A program made the position numbers and the translations under genes. Shown here in pieces: positions 13,580 through 17,161 of a DNA stretch of 17,161 bases. Under the pieces are notes generated by a model. The model was given only the letters and a program-made list of their open reading frames with translations. It was not told the DNA's origin and did not search any database. Positions within the stretch are counted from its first letter, which is position 1. Each line of letters opens with the position of its first letter. Source of the DNA: Candidatus Pacebacteria bacterium UBA1364 (GTDB taxonomy: Bacteria; Patescibacteriota; Microgenomatia; UBA1400; PJMF01); the NCBI GenBank assembly GCA_002306345.1, contig DBRQ01000006.1:78539-95699 (forward strand). The letters are read 5' to 3'.

Positions 13580-15757
13580 ATGTATCAACTGCAAGATTCG
13601 GTTCTGTCGATCAAAGGTATCGGCAAAAATTTGCAAGCAAGTCTCTCGGCCAATCAAATTGAGCAAGTTTTAGATTTATTGCTGTTTTTACCATTACGTT
13701 ATGAAGATCGCTCTGCTATTAAAACTCTTGCCGAAATTAAAAACTTAAGTAGCGCGCAAACACAGATCAGCCAGAGCGTTGAAAATAAAAAAGTTAAAAC
13801 TAATTTTGTAACGACTAGAGCTAAAGTGTTGCGGTGGAATGAATATCGCAAAGGACGGTTGTTAATCTCTCGCGCCACTATTATTGACTCAACAGAGCAA
13901 CTCAATTGTCTTTGGTTTAATAATAAATTTCTCAAAAATAAAATAATTATTGGTCAGGAATATTTTTTTTCTGGCAATTTAAAAAATGGTTCACTGATGC
14001 AAGCAACGGTCGAAAAAGTTGGAGCAGAAAATATTCATACTGGTCGTTTAGTCCCGATTTATCCACAATTAGCAGATTTTAAACAAGGCAGTTTGCGACG
14101 GCTTTTAGCCGAAACCATTTCGAAACTTCACCAAAGCGGCGAATTAGAACAAGTTTTTAGAGACCTACATTTTCCCTCTAGTATTAACAAAATTGTTTTA
14201 GCTAGAGAAAGATTAGCGTTAGAAGAAATTATTTACCTAATGCAAAAATCAGCTCAAAACAAGCAAGCCCATCAACTCAAACAAGCCTGTTATAGTTTAA
14301 AAGCAATCCCAAAAAAGAGAATTGTGACTTTGCCTTTTACCCTCACAAAGAGCCAAGAAAAAGCAGTCCAAGAAATTTTGGCAGACTTGCAAAAATCATC
14401 ACCCATGAATCGACTACTCACAGGTGACGTGGGCAGTGGCAAAACTATTGTTGCCGCCATTCCCGCCAGCCTGTTGGTTGAACAGAAACAAAATGTTTGT
14501 TTAATTGTGCCCACTAAAATCTTGGCGCAGCAGCACTTGAATAATTTAAAAGCTATTTTCAAAGATATTAATTTTCAATTAGTGGTTGCGGACCAAAAAA
14601 GCAAGCAAAATGAAGCAAAATTAACTAGTCAAGCTACTTTTTTTATCGGTACGCACTCTCTTTTAAATCAACTAAAAAAAATTCAACCCAGTTTAGTAAT
14701 TTACGATGAACAGCAAAGATTTGGTGTCAAACACCGTCAATTAGAAGAATACTTAGGCAAAATGCAAAAACCACCTCATTTATTAAGCATGACCGCCACC
14801 CCTATTCCAAGAAGTTTAACGCTTAGTATTTTTAGCCACTTAGATTTAAGTCACTTAGATCAAATGCCTAATGAACGTCAAATGGCTACTACTTGGTTGA
14901 TACCAAAGGAGAAAGAAGACAAGGCATTGGAATGGCTAGTCAAAGAGTTGCTGGATGAAGGCAGCGACACAAATCATACCAAGGATGTAACAGGCAATCT
15001 CAATGGGACAGCAGACAGCCCAAAAAGAAAAAAACAAGCTCTAATTATTTGCCCATTTATCAATCCATCTTCTTATCAAGCTACCGAAAATGTCGCTGCT
15101 GTTAAAGAAAGTTTTGTCAACATTAAAAACGCTCTCAAAAAAATTTACCAAAAATTAAACGTCGGGGCCAAAGCACAATTAAAAATTGCTGCTTTATATT
15201 CTAAGTTAGAAAAGGATCAACAAGCTGCAATCATCGATCAAGTTTATCAGCAAAAAATTCAAATTTTAGTCAGTACACCCATGGTGGAAGTGGGTGTAGA
15301 TTTGCCTAATGCCGATATTATTGTTATCCAATCGGCAGAGCGCTTTGGTTTATCTAGTCTACATCAATTACGAGGTAGAGTCGGCAGGAAAGGCCAAAAA
15401 AGTTATTGTCTTTTGTTTACTTCGGCTAATTTGAATAATAATCTAAACAATGACCCCAACATTAATTATAATCACGCAGACTCCTCATTAGCCGTTCAAA
15501 AGCGTTTGCAAAAATTTTGTCAGGAAAAAGATGGTTTAAAACTTGCGCAAATGGATTTGGAAAATAGAGGTGCGGGTGACATTTTTGGCTATCAGCAAAG
15601 TGGTCTACATGATTTGCGTTTTGCCTCTTGGACTAATGTCGCGATTATCAATGCTGCGCGAGAAAAATTAAAATTAGAGCCTAATTATCAATCTCTTTTA
15701 CAAAACTATCTGGAAAAAAAGACTGCAAGTTCAGTTATTGACACTGCTACTAACTAA
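13580..15757 (+). CDS. recG: ATP-dependent DNA helicase RecG
   Basis: Remodels stalled replication forks and branch-migrates Holliday-type junctions. The 725-residue protein starts with a helix-hairpin region (LSIKGIGKNLQASL, then LLFLPLRYEDRS), continues with the OB-fold wedge domain (about 70-155) and the superfamily 2 helicase domains. Motif I is GDVGSGKT (282-289), Ia PTKILAQQH (311-319), II DEQQ (376-379), III MTATPIPRSL (404-413) and VI QLRGRVGRKG (596-605). The RecG end block ENRGAGDIFGYQQSG (661-675) is present. Motif II is DEQQ where RecG proteins usually have DEQH. Two species-specific insertions appear: a polar loop (about 461-485) in helicase domain 2 and an Asn-rich loop (about 617-634). 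No clear promoter is seen, so co-transcription with tyrS and the 35-aa gene is likely. Confidence 0.95.
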   Translation: MYQLQDSVLSIKGIGKNLQASLSANQIEQVLDLLLFLPLRYEDRSAIKTLAEIKNLSSAQTQISQSVENKKVKTNFVTTRAKVLRWNEYRKGRLLISRATIIDSTEQLNCLWFNNKFLKNKIIIGQEYFFSGNLKNGSLMQATVEKVGAENIHTGRLVPIYPQLADFKQGSLRRLLAETISKLHQSGELEQVFRDLHFPSSINKIVLARERLALEEIIYLMQKSAQNKQAHQLKQACYSLKAIPKKRIVTLPFTLTKSQEKAVQEILADLQKSSPMNRLLTGDVGSGKTIVAAIPASLLVEQKQNVCLIVPTKILAQQHLNNLKAIFKDINFQLVVADQKSKQNEAKLTSQATFFIGTHSLLNQLKKIQPSLVIYDEQQRFGVKHRQLEEYLGKMQKPPHLLSMTATPIPRSLTLSIFSHLDLSHLDQMPNERQMATTWLIPKEKEDKALEWLVKELLDEGSDTNHTKDVTGNLNGTADSPKRKKQALIICPFINPSSYQATENVAAVKESFVNIKNALKKIYQKLNVGAKAQLKIAALYSKLEKDQQAAIIDQVYQQKIQILVSTPMVEVGVDLPNADIIVIQSAERFGLSSLHQLRGRVGRKGQKSYCLLFTSANLNNNLNNDPNINYNHADSSLAVQKRLQKFCQEKDGLKLAQMDLENRGAGDIFGYQQSGLHDLRFASWTNVAIINAAREKLKLEPNYQSLLQNYLEKKTASSVIDTATN

Positions 15758-15760
15758 AAC

Positions 15761-15790
15761 TTGCTTGAGACCAGTGAATTCTGCTATTAT
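15761..15790 (+). promoter_or_regulatory. Promoter of the PilX-like gene
   Basis: TTGCTT (15761-15766), an 18-bp spacer and TATTAT (15785-15790) with an upstream TG (TGCTATTAT, extended -10). The -10 ends 8 nt before the ATG at 15799, so the start site would lie next to the start codon. It begins 4 nt after the recG stop, marking a new transcription unit. Confidence 0.6.
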
Positions 15791-15798
15791 GGTTTAGT

Positions 15799-16596
15799 AT
15801 GCAAAAAACTCTTCAATCAAGTGCTAAACAATCCGGTCAAGTAGGCATAATTGTTTTACTAGTCTCAGCCGTAGTTTTAGTGGTTGGTTTATCAATTGCC
15901 AATCGTACTATTAAGGAAAGTCAAAGTACTTTGGCTCAGGAGGATAGCGCGCGAGTTTTTAGTACCGCCGAATCAGGAGTGCAGCAAGCCCTTGGCAACA
16001 TTTTTGAATTTGAAACTGATCAAAATGCCCAACTTCCGGCCGAATTTTCTTTTGATGATGCAAATATAAATCAAGTCAGTGTCACCAGCGATCGAACCTT
16101 TGAGGGTTTTGTTACGGAGGATAATGCCTTAGAAATTAAAATTGCTGACGGGCAAACGGGTATTATAGACGTGAACTGGTCAAAAATTACTTGCGCTCAA
16201 GGCGGCGCCAATCTATTGATTAGCCATTATTTCCTTAACGCTGGCGTTTATAACGTCAATTATTATTTAGTGGGCAATTGTACGAGTTATGATGATCAAA
16301 ATTTCATTGCTGCACAAACTTCGTCGCTTAGCCCTTACAAATTCCATTATGGAATCAATATTAGTAGCAGTAACAATCAGTCAGCTTTTTTGAGAATTCT
16401 GCCACTTCGTCAAGGGAGTGACATTAATGTTAGTTCATCAACCGCTTTAATTTCCAATGCTCAATACACCATTCTTTCTTTGGCGCAGATGCCGGACGGT
16501 TCAAGTGCCAAAGCCATTGAAGTCAAAAGGTCTATTCCTAGTGCGCCAGTTTTTATGGGTTTTGCCTTAGCGAGTGGGGGAAATTTAGCGAAATAA
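15799..16596 (+). CDS. PilX-like type IV pilus assembly/minor pilin protein
   Basis: Probable minor pilus component. After a short basic start comes one hydrophobic segment (about 15-34, VGIIVLLVSAVVLVVGLSIA), then the PilX N-terminal signature: an amphipathic helix with RTIKESQSTLAQEDSARVFSTAESGVQQAL (about 36-66), matching the usual aromatic-plus-AEAG helix after a pilin anchor. The rest (about 70-265) is an exported, Ser/Asn/Thr-rich beta-type domain with several short strands and two cysteines (Cys132 and Cys159 by my count) that could form a disulfide. No classical G|FxxxE prepilin cleavage site is visible. pilM follows 38 nt downstream, which supports the pilus assignment. The passenger domain was not recognised, so its substrate or partner is unknown. 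Confidence 0.72.
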   Translation: MQKTLQSSAKQSGQVGIIVLLVSAVVLVVGLSIANRTIKESQSTLAQEDSARVFSTAESGVQQALGNIFEFETDQNAQLPAEFSFDDANINQVSVTSDRTFEGFVTEDNALEIKIADGQTGIIDVNWSKITCAQGGANLLISHYFLNAGVYNVNYYLVGNCTSYDDQNFIAAQTSSLSPYKFHYGINISSSNNQSAFLRILPLRQGSDINVSSSTALISNAQYTILSLAQMPDGSSAKAIEVKRSIPSAPVFMGFALASGGNLAK

Positions 16597-16634
16597 ATAA
16601 TGCAAAATTTAGCAAAAAAATATAAGGTGAAAAT

Positions 16635-17161
16635 ATGTCAATTACTGCCATAGACATTGGAACTTACTCCATCAAAGCTGTGGTTACCAAAGATAGCAAA
16701 AATCAGGTAATTCAAAAGGCAATCGAAACCCCTAATAAGCTGGGAATTGTAGCGCCAAAAAGTGATCAAGAAGTTTTGCAATTTGGAGAGATGATTGCCA
16801 ATCTCTTTCATGATTATAAATTGGAGCAAACCGACGTACGTTTAAGCTTGCCGGAATATCTGGTGACTACTAAAGTGATTGAAGTTCCTTTTTTAAATGA
16901 TGCCGAATTAGCTTCGGCCATCGGTTGGCAAGCTGAACAAGCTATCCCTATTCCAAAAAATGATTTACTCCTGCAGTATCAGGTTTTAGAAAAACCAACT
17001 AAAAAAACGGCTGATGCCAAAATGAAGGTTTTACTGGTTGGAGCAAGTAAATCTTCAGTTGAAAAAATTAACAATATTTTCCTCAATATTGGCATTGAGG
17101 CCACCCTTTTGGAAACCCAAATGTTTTCCGTCATTCGTTCGCTAGATATCCAAAGTAATGA
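16635..17161 (+). CDS. pilM: Type IV pilus assembly ATPase-like protein PilM (3' end outside window)
   Basis: Actin-fold cytoplasmic protein that anchors the PilN/PilO inner-membrane platform of the type IV pilus machine. The visible 175 codons start with AIDIGTYSIKAVV, the phosphate-1 loop of the FtsA/actin fold. The PilM pattern follows: DVRLSLPEYLVTTKVIEVPF, ELASAIGWQAEQAIPIP, KVLLVGASKSSVEKI and GIEATLLETQMFSVIRSL. The remaining half of the protein lies past the right edge. A Shine-Dalgarno-like AAGGTG (16624-16629) lies 5 nt before the ATG, and the gene is 38 nt behind the PilX-like gene in an apparent operon. pilN and pilO would be expected next. Confidence 0.93.
   Translation, partial: MSITAIDIGTYSIKAVVTKDSKNQVIQKAIETPNKLGIVAPKSDQEVLQFGEMIANLFHDYKLEQTDVRLSLPEYLVTTKVIEVPFLNDAELASAIGWQAEQAIPIPKNDLLLQYQVLEKPTKKTADAKMKVLLVGASKSSVEKINNIFLNIGIEATLLETQMFSVIRSLDIQSN

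Noticed and set aside
16600..16653. Short ATG ORF between the PilX-like gene and pilM
   Set aside because: It is only 17 codons, its stop falls inside pilM, and the AAGGTG site is placed for pilM itself.

Overview
The window looks like chromosomal DNA from a Candidate Phyla Radiation (Patescibacteria) bacterium, most likely the Microgenomates side. This is inferred from A+T-rich DNA, compact gene packing, and reduced or divergent housekeeping proteins. Examples are a trigger factor without its PPIase domain, a short PheT without the N-terminal EMAP/OB tRNA-binding domain, and a family-less coiled-coil protein. A Wzy/WaaL-like membrane protein and PilX/PilM pilus genes add to the picture. Every stop codon seen is TAA or TAG, never TGA, but the genes read through cleanly in the standard code. 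The phylum assignment comes from memory of these families and not from a tree.

Layout. 1-954: glyceraldehyde-3-phosphate dehydrogenase, cut by the left edge. 1054-2061: reduced trigger factor. 2144-2818: unrecognised coiled-coil protein behind a near-consensus promoter. 2819-3466: 648 bp without a protein gene. It holds a perfect 17-bp tandem duplication, a roughly 140-bp imperfect inverted repeat, a bidirectional-looking terminator, tRNA-Val(GAC) on the minus strand with a 16-bp copy of its 3' end 170 bp away, two divergent promoters around an inverted repeat, and the infC leader. 3467-4611: infC-rpmI-rplT. 4592-4759: a promoter, a 23-codon Phe-containing leader ORF and mutually exclusive hairpins ending in a strong terminator, arranged like the E. 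coli pheM attenuator. 4793-4987: unknown 64-aa protein. 5060-8117: pheS-pheT. 8083-9324: O-antigen ligase/polymerase-like membrane protein overlapping pheT. 9361-12141 (minus): bifunctional class A penicillin-binding protein with an Ig-like domain and a Pro/Thr/Ser tail. 12212-13429: tyrS. 13422-13529: a 35-aa single-span membrane protein overlapping tyrS. 13580-15757: recG. 15799-16596: PilX-like pilus protein. 16635 to the right edge: pilM, truncated.

How it fits together. The core is a translation block (IF3, L35, L20, PheRS, TyrRS, tRNA-Val, trigger factor). It sits beside cell-envelope genes (PBP, polysaccharide ligase-like protein, pilus proteins) and a DNA-repair helicase.

The most interesting regulatory signals are two. 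First, the possible phenylalanine-sensing attenuator between rplT and pheST has a four-segment 1:2 / 2:3 / 3:4 pairing logic. Second, extended -10 boxes (TGnTAnnnT) repeatedly sit 6-10 nt before a start codon, at tig, the PBP gene, tyrS and the PilX-like gene. This implies leaderless or near-leaderless mRNAs. Neither is tested experimentally here; both are readings of the sequence.
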